Assembly (NCBI GenBank): GCA_013152795.1 | Contig: JAADFS010000044.1 | Location: forward strand, 1-8,031 | Reading direction: 5' to 3' | Length of the DNA stretch: 8,031 nucleotides | Source: Deferribacteres bacterium | GTDB taxonomy: Bacteria > Nitrospirota > Thermodesulfovibrionia > UBA6902 | Shown here: positions 1 to 5,955 of the stretch, piece by piece | How positions within the stretch are numbered: position 1 is the first letter of the stretch | Layout: every line of letters starts with the position of its first letter | The notes under the pieces: generated by a model | The model's input: the letters and a program-made list of their open reading frames with translations, nothing else | Told to the model about the DNA's origin: nothing | Database searches by the model: none | Made by a program: the position numbers and the translations under genes

Positions 1-97
1 GCCGGAGCAGTCCCCTGCACGCACATGTGCAGCGCATATCGCAAAGGGGCTGAATGATGCGGTTGAATGGATACTGCAGAGGGAGGGGAAGAGATGA
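1..97 (+). CDS. 3' end of an upstream protein gene (partial, unidentified)
   Basis: An open frame enters from the left edge (first full codon at 2) and ends at TGA 95-97. The visible tail of 31 residues includes HIAKGLNDAVEWILQREGKR, a charged amphipathic helix that reads like a genuine C-terminus. The stop overlaps the next start as ATGA at 94-97, a typical operon junction, which is the main reason to believe the frame is coding. The ending vaguely resembles the last helix of HAD-type phosphatases such as GmhB (AVEWIL-like), but the fragment is too short for a family call. The other two forward frames close early or lack this fit with the next start. Confidence 0.6.
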   Translation, partial: PEQSPARTCAAHIAKGLNDAVEWILQREGKR

Positions 98-510
98 TTG
101 TGAAAAATAAGTTCAGGAATCTGACGGTTGTTTCTCTTGTATTGTCTTTAATCTGTCTTGCCGCTGTACTCGGCTCATGTGTGTCTGTGCTCTCTGCACC
201 TGTTGTCCCGAATGAATCCGTAATCGAAGGGGTTGTCTCTGAATATGCGATACTTTCCTCGCGGATAGTCAATATACAGCCCCCGCAGGTGCTCTACAGG
301 CTCACCATCCGCATCGAATCCTCTGAAGGCGCGGCGCGCAACATGCCGGATTTCGCCGGCGGCATGCAGGGACGCGACATCCGCTTCTACAGCAAGGAAA
401 GGCTGTCGCCGGACCTCTTCGGCAAAAGGGTGAGGGCAAGGGTAAAATATAAAGGTGATGAAAGGGGTGGGCTCTTCTGGATAAGCAGTGTGGAAATTAC
501 CGGCAGGTGA
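94..510 (+). CDS. small exported or lipid-anchored protein, function unknown
   Basis: This 138-residue protein begins with a basic n-region (KNKFR) and a hydrophobic stretch at about residues 10-28. It then has L26-G27-S28-C29, an acceptable though imperfect lipobox, so it is either a lipoprotein or tethered by an uncleaved signal anchor. The rest, about residues 40-138, is predominantly beta-strand-like with alternating hydrophobic residues (VIEGVVSEYAI, LYRLTIRI, RVRARVKYKGDE, WISSVEI) and could form a small beta-barrel such as an OB fold; that is inference. I do not recognise the family. The start at 94 is preferred over an in-frame ATG at 67 because it has a strong GGAGGGG ribosome site about 7 bases upstream and forms an ATGA overlap with the preceding stop. 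Its own stop overlaps the GTG of the M6 peptidase gene (GTGA, 507-510), so the two are probably translationally coupled and act in the same compartment. Confidence 0.8.
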   Translation: MIVKNKFRNLTVVSLVLSLICLAAVLGSCVSVLSAPVVPNESVIEGVVSEYAILSSRIVNIQPPQVLYRLTIRIESSEGAARNMPDFAGGMQGRDIRFYSKERLSPDLFGKRVRARVKYKGDERGGLFWISSVEITGR

Positions 511-2882
511 CGAACAGCCGGTTTACCGGCTCAGCCGCGCATCACCATATGGAAAACTCGACGCTGCACAAACGGGCGGCAGTTATCATATGCGCCGTTA
601 TGGCCGCCGCTATATTAAACCTGTCTTTAGTGAAAGGCGGGCATGCGGTTCCGGCACTGCCAGGAGAGTATGTCCTTCAGCAGGCGGACGGCAGTGAGAT
701 CACCGCCCGGCAGTGGGGGGATGAATGGTCGCACGGATGGGAAACCGCAGAAGGCTATTCCATCGTCTTTGATGAGACCAGGGGGAACTGGACCTATGCC
801 GTAAGCGGCCCTGACGGGAGGCTTGCGGCCTCGCAAAGGGTCGCCGGAAAAGACCCGCCTCCCCCCGGCATCCCGCGGCACCTTAGGCCGGCCGGGGACG
901 CCGCGGCAGGGATTCTCCAGGTAAAGGCGGCACAGGGGGCGCGCCTCCTCAACAGGGTTGCGTCCCTTCCCGCAACCGCGAAGATACCCGTCATCCTCAT
1001 TAATTTCAGTGACACGACAACAGACTATACAGCAGCGGACTTCAATACCCTTTTTTTCGGCACGTCAAACAAGAGCATGAGAGACTATTATGAAGAGGTC
1101 TCTTACGGCGCTTTCAGTATTACGGGCACTGTTGTCGGATGGTATTCAACAACAAATAGACATGATTACTACGGCACAAATGATGCAGACGGACGGGACA
1201 TGTGGCCCGGCGACCTTGTTTATGAGGCCGTGAAGGCGGCGGATTCCACACTTGATTTTTCCGCATATGATTATGACGGTGACTGCTACGTGGATGTCGT
1301 CGCCATAGTGCATCAGGGCACCGGCGAAGAGGTGAACCCCGGTTCAACGGACATCTGGTCCCAGAGCGGCAGCCTCAGCACCGCCTACTCTCTTGGACAC
1401 AGTCACTACAGCAGTTATACTACGGAAGATAAGGGGACCACTTCATGCACGGGAGGTTACATAGTGGATGATTATATAATCATGCCCGAACTCTTCTCTT
1501 CAGGCAACCCGCCGGTCCAGTCGACCGTGGGTATTTTCGCGCACGAGTACGCGCATTCACTCGGCCTTCCCGACCTTTACGATCCCGATTACAGTTCAGA
1601 GGGCATAGGCAGGTGGGGATTGATGGGTGCAGGCTCGTGGAACTATGTGACAACACCGGGGGACACACCTGCCCATATGTCGGCATGGAGCAAATACTTC
1701 CTGGGCTGGGTTACGCCCGTACAGGTCACGGCAAGGCTCGTGGACGAGCCTATTGATGCGGCGGACGGCAGTGATGATGTCTACCAGTTCCTCTCAGGCA
1801 GCCCGTCAACAGGCGGAGAATATTTCCTGCTGGAGAACAGACAGCGTACCGCCGGCTCTTTTGATGAGGCTCTCCCCGGCTCAGGCCTTGCCATATGGCA
1901 TATAGACGATGACATAAACCCCGGCAATAATTCCGACAATACCGGTGAGTGTTTTCCCCATTCGGAGTGCGCCTCCACCCATTACCGGGTTGCGCTGGAG
2001 CAGGCCGACGGCTTATGGAATCTTGAGAAAAACATCAATACAGGCGGCAGCGGCGACCTTTATCCGGGCTCCTCAAACAACACATCGTTCACAACCGGCA
2101 CAACACCCGACAGCGACCTGTACAGCGGAGCAGTAAGCAATGTAAGGGTGACCTCGATCAGCGCCTCTGCACAGACCATGACAGCCACACTGGACATAAC
2201 ATCCTACCAGGTGGTTTCAGCATCGCCGGATTCATACAATTTCGGCCCCATAAACACCGGCGGCATCTCTGAAGCGGAGACATTCACGATTACCAACAGG
2301 AGTTCGCCGGAGCTTTCAACAGGGTCGATCACCGTCACAGGCGCACATGCTGCGGCGTTTACCATACAGAATGACAATTGTTCCGGTAAGATACTGGCCC
2401 CTTCGGAAGAGTGCACACTTCAGGTTATATTCTCACCGGCATCAGCAGGGACAAAGAATGCAAATCTTGATATCCCGTCTGATGACCCTGACACCCCCGT
2501 ACTGAATGTACCGTTAAGCGGATACGCCTTCAGCACGGGCGGAGGAGGGGGTGGTGGTGGAGGCTCGTGTTTCATAGCCACTGCCGCCTACGGCAGTTAC
2601 ATGGCTGAGGATGTGATGGTACTGAGGAGATTCAGGGACAGGTACCTGCTTACAAATTCCGCGGGGAGGGCGTTTGTGGATCTTTATTACAGGTACTCAC
2701 CTCCACTGGCGGATTACATTGCAGGGCATGAAGCCCTCAGGACAGCGGCGAGGATTGCCCTTGCCCCTATTGTATTCAGCATAAAACACCCGGCTGCAGC
2801 AGGTCTTGCAGCAGCCCTGCTTTTTTTGCTGGCGGTAAGGGCCGGCAGATGTCTCTTCCGCAAGGATACACCCTCCGCCTGA
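507..2882 (+). CDS. secreted M6-family (immune inhibitor A-like) metallopeptidase with CFI-box membrane anchor
   Basis: This 791-residue zinc endopeptidase is predicted to be exported and held at the surface or in the envelope. A signal peptide runs to about residue 47 (AAVIICAVMAAAILNLSLV, then GGHA). Residues 50-100 match the N-terminal pro-region typical of M6 proteins (QQADGSEITARQWGDEW, then EGYSIV and WTYA). The catalytic domain, about 155-560, has the zinc site H346-E347-x-x-H350-x-x-G353-x-x-D356 and a following WGLMGAGSW segment with M373 as probable Met-turn. A calcium-loop-like DYDGDCYVD lies at 255-263. Residues 567-675 form an ASH/HYDIN-like Ig-fold domain (SPDSYNFGPINTG start, ILAPSEECTLQVIFSP). 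Nine glycines (678-686) lead to S687-C688-FIATAAYGS, the CFI-box C-terminal module, and the tail ends in a membrane helix (about 762-777) and a basic end. The GTG start overlaps the previous stop. ATG 549 (residue 15) would give a more classical signal peptide; neither start has a clear Shine-Dalgarno. Substrate is unknown. Family assignment is firm. Confidence 0.93.
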   Translation: MTNSRFTGSAAHHHMENSTLHKRAAVIICAVMAAAILNLSLVKGGHAVPALPGEYVLQQADGSEITARQWGDEWSHGWETAEGYSIVFDETRGNWTYAVSGPDGRLAASQRVAGKDPPPPGIPRHLRPAGDAAAGILQVKAAQGARLLNRVASLPATAKIPVILINFSDTTTDYTAADFNTLFFGTSNKSMRDYYEEVSYGAFSITGTVVGWYSTTNRHDYYGTNDADGRDMWPGDLVYEAVKAADSTLDFSAYDYDGDCYVDVVAIVHQGTGEEVNPGSTDIWSQSGSLSTAYSLGHSHYSSYTTEDKGTTSCTGGYIVDDYIIMPELFSSGNPPVQSTVGIFAHEYAHSLGLPDLYDPDYSSEGIGRWGLMGAGSWNYVTTPGDTPAHMSAWSKYFLGWVTPVQVTARLVDEPIDAADGSDDVYQFLSGSPSTGGEYFLLENRQRTAGSFDEALPGSGLAIWHIDDDINPGNNSDNTGECFPHSECASTHYRVALEQADGLWNLEKNINTGGSGDLYPGSSNNTSFTTGTTPDSDLYSGAVSNVRVTSISASAQTMTATLDITSYQVVSASPDSYNFGPINTGGISEAETFTITNRSSPELSTGSITVTGAHAAAFTIQNDNCSGKILAPSEECTLQVIFSPASAGTKNANLDIPSDDPDTPVLNVPLSGYAFSTGGGGGGGGGSCFIATAAYGSYMAEDVMVLRRFRDRYLLTNSAGRAFVDLYYRYSPPLADYIAGHEALRTAARIALAPIVFSIKHPAAAGLAAALLFLLAVRAGRCLFRKDTPSA

Positions 2883-2909
2883 GCTTACAGCGGCATCGGT
2901 TGAAGTCCC

Positions 2910-3617
2910 TTATACGCGGGACCGCGAGGTGGTGCGTTTCCACGTAATGTGCTCGTATACACTACTCCAGTACATCCCGAAGGAAAAAGCAAACAGCAGT
3001 TCCTCCAGGGGGATATTGAATATGCTTATGCCTGACAGGGCTTCCAGATTCCATACACGCTCAATATAACCCGGGGCTGTCAATTCAAGGCCAAACAGAA
3101 AAAACACGTAAAAACCCACAAACAAAAGGCCGCCCAGCCATGTTTTTGTTTTCAGGTCCGGACGGCACCATATGGTTGCAACCGCACCTGTAAACATCCC
3201 GGTTATGGCTGGATAAATGGGATTCCACGGCAGGAAATATAAAACCGGAAAGATAATAAACGGTGAGGCCAGTATCAGTTTGTGAAAGCGGTGGCGCTTG
3301 TGGTGCCTGGCCGTATCGGGCATAGGCCTGGGCACCTGCCCTGCAAGCACATTATACAGTACGGCACCGAGCCCCCCGATACCGAAAGAGAAGATCAGGC
3401 TTTCAATATCGAAACCGGTATTGACCGCCAGATCAAACAAACTCGGCGGCGACCAGTACTCCGGCACAAACATGGGCTCCGTAAGACCAAAAGGCATGGT
3501 AAAGATGCCGGCCCATAACATTGCCTTCCGGTGTGCAGGAAACACAAGATATAAAATCAGCCAGGGGATCAAAAAAGCGCTTGACCATACAAGCCAGACA
3601 TATTGATCGGGAATCAT
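2910..3617 (-). CDS. lycopene cyclase domain-containing integral membrane protein
   Basis: This 235-residue protein has about seven hydrophobic helices (near 6-26, 33-51, 72-93, 112-131, 135-153, 161-180 and 204-223). It resembles the CrtYc/CrtYd (CarR-type) lycopene cyclase family: near the C-terminus is P203-L-E205-E206-L-L-F, matching the family's PxEE(F/L)LF motif that closes the active region. A second conserved-looking acidic segment is TEPMFVPEYW (E47, E53). In the family these enzymes cyclise the psi-ends of lycopene to beta or epsilon rings. Here no other carotenoid gene is present, so cyclase activity is not shown and another polyprenoid substrate is possible. The ATG at 3615-3617 is preceded on its strand by GGGGGAGAGG, a good ribosome site. 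The gene is convergent with the M6 peptidase (27-base gap) and appears to have its own promoter. Confidence 0.8.
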   Translation of the reverse strand: MIPDQYVWLVWSSAFLIPWLILYLVFPAHRKAMLWAGIFTMPFGLTEPMFVPEYWSPPSLFDLAVNTGFDIESLIFSFGIGGLGAVLYNVLAGQVPRPMPDTARHHKRHRFHKLILASPFIIFPVLYFLPWNPIYPAITGMFTGAVATIWCRPDLKTKTWLGGLLFVGFYVFFLFGLELTAPGYIERVWNLEALSGISIFNIPLEELLFAFSFGMYWSSVYEHITWKRTTSRSRV

Positions 3618-3618
3618 A

Positions 3619-3660
3619 TTCCTCTCCCCCTAACCCACCTCCCAACGGGAGGGGGAACTT
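3619..3660. repeat. REP-like palindromic intergenic element
   Basis: The stretch is C-rich then G-rich and contains a perfect inverted repeat, CCTCCC (3638-3643), loop AAC, GGGAGG (3647-3652). It is preceded by CCTCTCCCCCTAACCC (3621-3636). This layout (CTCTCCCC, CTAACCC, then a C-run/G-run palindrome) resembles the dispersed REP-type elements common in environmental bacterial genomes. Read on the minus strand it sits directly upstream of the cyclase-like gene and its outer arm supplies that gene's GGGGGAGAGG ribosome site. No second copy is present in the window, so its dispersed nature is inferred. Confidence 0.5.
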
Positions 3661-3671
3661 GTTTCTTTCTG

Positions 3672-3748
3672 CCCCCTGACAACTGCACCCTGCACCCTAA
3701 ACTCAGAACTCAGAACTTTGAACTTAGAACCCGCAACCCGCAACTCTA
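3672..3748 (-). repeat. heptanucleotide tandem repeat array (GTTCNNN type)
   Basis: About eleven degenerate units of exactly 7 bases follow each other. On the plus strand the clearest are AACTCAG twice (3700-3713), AACTTTG (3714-3720), AACTTAG (3721-3727) and AACCCGC twice (3728-3741). CACCCTG and CACCCTA precede them at 3686-3699. The invariant part is AAC or a close variant at the start of each unit; the remaining four bases vary in pairs of neighbouring identical units, which suggests local unit duplication. On the minus strand, the sense of the downstream cyclase-like gene, the units read GTTCAAA, GTTCTGA and so on. The same family recurs at 5911-5938. The array is non-coding: the frames through it have no ribosome site or homology. 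Confidence 0.75.
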
Positions 3749-3788
3749 CTGCCCTTATATGCAACACTAAGGTTAAACTGCTTCGTAA

Positions 3789-3818
3789 ATTATACCACTT
3801 AAAACCTTACAGTGGCAT
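3789..3818 (-). promoter_or_regulatory. putative sigma-70-type extended -10 promoter for the cyclase-like gene
   Basis: On the minus strand the sequence TGGTATAAT gives a perfect TATAAT (3794 to 3789) with an extended -10 TG one base upstream. An 18-base spacer separates it from ATGCCA (3818 to 3813), a 4-of-6 match to TTGACA. Transcription would start near 3782 and give a leader of about 165 bases before the ATG at 3617. That leader contains the heptanucleotide array and the REP-like hairpin. This is a consensus match only. Confidence 0.45.
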
Positions 3819-3849
3819 AAAAATATCGCCTGCAGGCAGGAGGGCCTGC
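3819..3849 (-). terminator. weak intrinsic terminator candidate after the M48 gene
   Basis: On the minus strand, about 50 bases past the M48 stop, there is a GC-rich hairpin with arms GCAGGC and GCCTGC (plus-strand 3844-3849 and 3832-3837) and a 6-base loop. A run of five T (3823 to 3819) follows after eight bases. The gap between stem and T-run is longer than in a classical rho-independent terminator, so the call is tentative. It overlaps the -35 region of the next promoter, which would place the M48 end and the cyclase-like gene start back to back. Confidence 0.3.
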
Positions 3850-3899
3850 TGGAAAAGCTTTATCTGTGATACTTTCAGGAAATACTTTGCACGGCATAT

Positions 3900-5663
3900 T
3901 CAAAAGAGGGGGTTGTATCCAGTGACAATCATATAACATCCAAACACCAGCCCTGCCACGGCTATGATTCCGGCAAGCACGTACCTTGCCGCATATGTAT
4001 AGCACTTCCGCTCCTTTTCCCCCGGCACTTTGATGCCTTCAATCTCGATACGGGGAACAGGCGACCTCCTGTACCAGCCCGTGACCTCCGCCTCCTGATT
4101 GTCGTACCTGGCCCGCTTGAACATCCCGAACAGGGTATCCCATAAAGGCAGCGGCTGTTTATAGTCGAGAAATATAATCCCTGTGTCATCCTGCAGCACA
4201 AAGTCCTCCGACCAGACAAGTCCGGGGATTCCCCGGCCGATGATCGTCCCCTTCACCCTGCACGGCACAGGCCTGATACCGGATACTTTCACCTCTGCCA
4301 GCAGATCCGATACCGACCTCTCGGGGAACCTCCCGAACCTGTAAGAGAATCTTGCCTTCAGGAAACTGGCGAATCCCGTCGCGGATATTCCGGCTGCAAG
4401 CAGCAGCCTCTCACGGGTTACAACAGCCGCCGCAAGAAATCCAATAAATACCAGCAGCGGCAACAATTTGATGAACATGTCAACCAGAAACTCCTTCCAG
4501 TAAGATTCCGGCTTCTTCTCGTCAAATCTGATAAAAGGCTCCCTGCCTAACATCTCCGAGAGCCTGCCCAGATGATGTATCCGGGAGGCAACGAGGGGAT
4601 GTGTGGAGGCGAGTTCATAGTATTTCGCCCACGGATTCCACAGCTCCCACCTCATTGCAGCCTTGAGGTTTTCCTTGTCGATCTCGGTGCCCATCTTTGC
4701 GGCTGCGCTGACCGACGGCAGTGAGGAAACCGCAAGAGCGGCTGCGCTTTTCGTATCGAATATTCCAAGCGCCCCGACCGCCTCAAGCCTCCTGTCCCTC
4801 TCCTCGTATTTTTTCCGATCCTTCTCGCTCTGCTCCTTCATCTTCTGCAGCCTGCTTTTATGCTCCGCCTCTTTTCCTGCAAGTCCGTAGCCGATTTTCA
4901 CAAGTCCGCTGGCCAGACTCTCGGGATCTCTCGTAAGCCATCCCGCGAACCTGTCTGCAAAGTACTCCCTTGCCCTTGAAAGCCACAGAACCATATATTC
5001 GGAAACTATGTAAAGAATAAATGAAACAAGGGCTATGGTACCAAGGGAAGCACCCAGGGAATTCTGCTCCTGAGAGGAACTGTCGCCGTTGCCTCCGAGT
5101 GTCGCACTCGCCCTCTCCAGCATCCTGTAGATATAATATAAAACGAGGGGTACGAGTTGGGCGGCGGTCATGATAAGCATATCCCAGTGTCTGGCATGAG
5201 CTATCTCATGGGCGACCACTCCTTTGACTTCGTCTTCATTCAGCAGGTCCATGATTCCGCGGGTCAGGACAATTCTTGCATTGTTCGGCGTATGTCCGTA
5301 TGTAAACGCATTGGGAGCGCCGTCGCGGATTATCCCGATTCTCGGATTTTTCATTCGGATATTACTGCACGTCCGGGTGATAAAATCCCTGAGAAAAACC
5401 GGGAGGTCTTCATGCCTGACCCATGACATGCTGTAAGCTCCCTCCAAGACCTTGTCGATTATAGGGGGTGCCAGCAGGAACTGGAATACCGCTATTACAA
5501 CACCGATAACCAGAGCGGCGGTGGGAGTAAACGGCGTGAATATCGTCAGCGCTATAAGGATGAATGTCAGAAGGGCGTAAAGAAGCATCAGCACCATTGC
5601 CGAACGTATAAAAAGATTCGGAAGTCCTGACAGGCCTTTTACTTTGTAGTTTGAGTACTTCAT
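3900..5663 (-). CDS. M48-family (HtpX-like) membrane zinc metallopeptidase with C-terminal OB-like domain
   Basis: This 587-residue integral membrane protease has helices at about 17-42 and 50-69, then the M48 core with NAFTYG and LTRGIMDLLNEDEVKGVVAHE. The zinc motif is H152-E153-I-A-H156, helices follow at about 164-182 and 205-226, and the third ligand is E233 in SRAREYFAD. A charged, probably coiled-coil insert lies at 264-295. The conserved STHPLVASRIHHL segment (353-365) closes the peptidase part. HtpX itself is near 290 residues; here about 220 more follow. They comprise two helices (396-415, 419-436), a beta-rich region at 466-545 that looks like an OB fold (PCRVKGTIIGRGIPG, FVLQDDTGIIFLDY, EAEVTGWYRR) and a final helix (558-581). 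Role by family: turnover of misfolded membrane proteins. The ATG has an AAGGAGG site 7 bases upstream and a leader hairpin. The gene is divergent from pdxA. Confidence 0.92.
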   Translation of the reverse strand: MKYSNYKVKGLSGLPNLFIRSAMVLMLLYALLTFILIALTIFTPFTPTAALVIGVVIAVFQFLLAPPIIDKVLEGAYSMSWVRHEDLPVFLRDFITRTCSNIRMKNPRIGIIRDGAPNAFTYGHTPNNARIVLTRGIMDLLNEDEVKGVVAHEIAHARHWDMLIMTAAQLVPLVLYYIYRMLERASATLGGNGDSSSQEQNSLGASLGTIALVSFILYIVSEYMVLWLSRAREYFADRFAGWLTRDPESLASGLVKIGYGLAGKEAEHKSRLQKMKEQSEKDRKKYEERDRRLEAVGALGIFDTKSAAALAVSSLPSVSAAAKMGTEIDKENLKAAMRWELWNPWAKYYELASTHPLVASRIHHLGRLSEMLGREPFIRFDEKKPESYWKEFLVDMFIKLLPLLVFIGFLAAAVVTRERLLLAAGISATGFASFLKARFSYRFGRFPERSVSDLLAEVKVSGIRPVPCRVKGTIIGRGIPGLVWSEDFVLQDDTGIIFLDYKQPLPLWDTLFGMFKRARYDNQEAEVTGWYRRSPVPRIEIEGIKVPGEKERKCYTYAARYVLAGIIAVAGLVFGCYMIVTGYNPLF

Positions 5664-5683
5664 ACCGGATCCTCCTTTTCAAT

Positions 5684-5705
5684 GTCCCCGCTCATGCCGG
5701 GGGAC
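5684..5705 (-). promoter_or_regulatory. leader hairpin just upstream of the M48 ribosome site
   Basis: The arms GTCCCC (5684-5689) and GGGGAC (5700-5705) form a perfect 6-bp GC-rich stem with a 10-base loop. On the minus strand it ends six bases before the AAGGAGG site of the M48 gene (AAGGAGG at 5671-5677). A small palindrome TTTTGCAAAA (5707-5716) lies next to it. In the predicted leader this could influence ribosome access or mRNA stability; no known riboswitch class is recognised. Confidence 0.35.
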
Positions 5706-5733
5706 CTTTTGCAAAAAACTGTCTTCGTAAAAA

Positions 5734-5762
5734 AGTATAAACAAAAATACCGGCTTTGGAAA
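5734..5762 (-). promoter_or_regulatory. putative sigma-70-type promoter for the M48 peptidase gene
   Basis: On the minus strand, TTTCCA (5762 to 5757, 4 of 6 to TTGACA) and TATACT (5739 to 5734, 5 of 6 to TATAAT) are separated by 17 bases, and AT-rich DNA lies upstream. The start point would be near 5727, giving a leader of about 64 bases with the hairpin at 5684-5705. A perfect TATAAT also exists on this strand at 5767 to 5762 but has no matching -35. Confidence 0.45.
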
Positions 5763-5771
5763 TTATAATTT
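5760..5771. promoter_or_regulatory. perfect AT palindrome with a -10-like hexamer on both strands
   Basis: AAATTATAATTT is its own reverse complement and so carries TATAAT on both strands (plus 5764-5769, minus 5767-5762) in the centre of the divergent region. No good -35 hexamer sits 16-18 bases away on either side. It may be a symmetric bidirectional -10 element, an operator, or an UP-like sequence for the M48 promoter. Confidence 0.3.
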
Positions 5772-5850
5772 TGAACTGATTTTATAACGCGTTACCTTAC
5801 CTCTCCTCTTTCCCGCCGGCGATGTTTTTCTGTTACTGTACGCCCTCCGA

Positions 5851-5880
5851 TTGAAAGTTGAAACCTGATAATTGTAAAAT
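5851..5880 (+). promoter_or_regulatory. putative sigma-70-type promoter for the pdxA operon
   Basis: TTGAAA (5851-5856, 5 of 6 to TTGACA) and TAAAAT (5875-5880, 5 of 6 to TATAAT) are separated by 18 bases. The predicted start near 5887 leaves a leader of about 70 bases. That leader begins with the small hairpin GATGG-TTCG-CCATC (5887-5900) and then holds the heptanucleotide repeats at 5911-5938. This is a consensus match only. Confidence 0.45.
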
Positions 5881-5886
5881 CTATGC

Positions 5887-5900
5887 GATGGTTCGCCATC
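5887..5900 (+). other. 5-bp hairpin with UUCG tetraloop at the predicted 5' end of the pdxA mRNA
   Basis: GATGG and CCATC pair perfectly around TTCG. UUCG loops are stable, although the usual closing pair is C-G and here it is G-C. It coincides with the expected transcription start of the pdxA promoter, so it could protect the 5' end of the transcript. No T-run follows, so it is not a terminator. Confidence 0.3.
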
Positions 5901-5910
5901 CCCGATTTCT

Positions 5911-5938
5911 GTTCAAAATTCAAAGTTCGGAGTTCAAA
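5911..5938 (+). repeat. heptanucleotide tandem repeat, second copy (GTTCNNN type)
   Basis: Four consecutive 7-base units start at 5911: GTTCAAA, then ATTCAAA, then GTTCGGA and again GTTCAAA. This is the same family as the array at 3672-3748, which contains an exact GTTCAAA unit on its minus strand. The two arrays are inverted relative to each other on the chromosome, but each reads GTTCNNN in the sense of the gene it precedes. The array ends 17 bases before the pdxA start, and its last bases with the following GGGG form AAAGGGG, the only ribosome-site-like sequence for pdxA. Confidence 0.65.
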
Positions 5939-5955
5939 GGGGTCCGAATAACTCC

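Noticed and set aside
67..93. Upstream in-frame ATG at 67 for the small exported protein
   Set aside because: It has no ribosome site and would extend into the upstream reading frame; ATG 94 has a strong site and a 4-base overlap with the preceding stop, and gives a normal signal peptide.
2905..2922. GTCCC/GGGAC inverted repeat at the convergent gene ends
   Set aside because: The stem is only 5 bp with an 8-base loop, there is no T-run on either strand, and it lies partly inside the coding end of the minus-strand gene; it is not convincing as a bidirectional terminator.
3298..3606. 102-codon forward frame antisense to the cyclase-like gene
   Set aside because: There is no ribosome site or recognisable composition; it is the shadow of a well-supported membrane protein gene on the other strand.
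3795..3816. CCACT/AGTGG inverted repeat as a terminator
   Set aside because: The stem is only 5 bp with an 11-base loop and no T-run; the sequence is better explained as part of the extended -10 promoter region.
3718..3936. 72-codon forward frame in the intergenic region
   Set aside because: It starts inside the heptamer array, has no ribosome site and overlaps the M48 3' end; probably chance.
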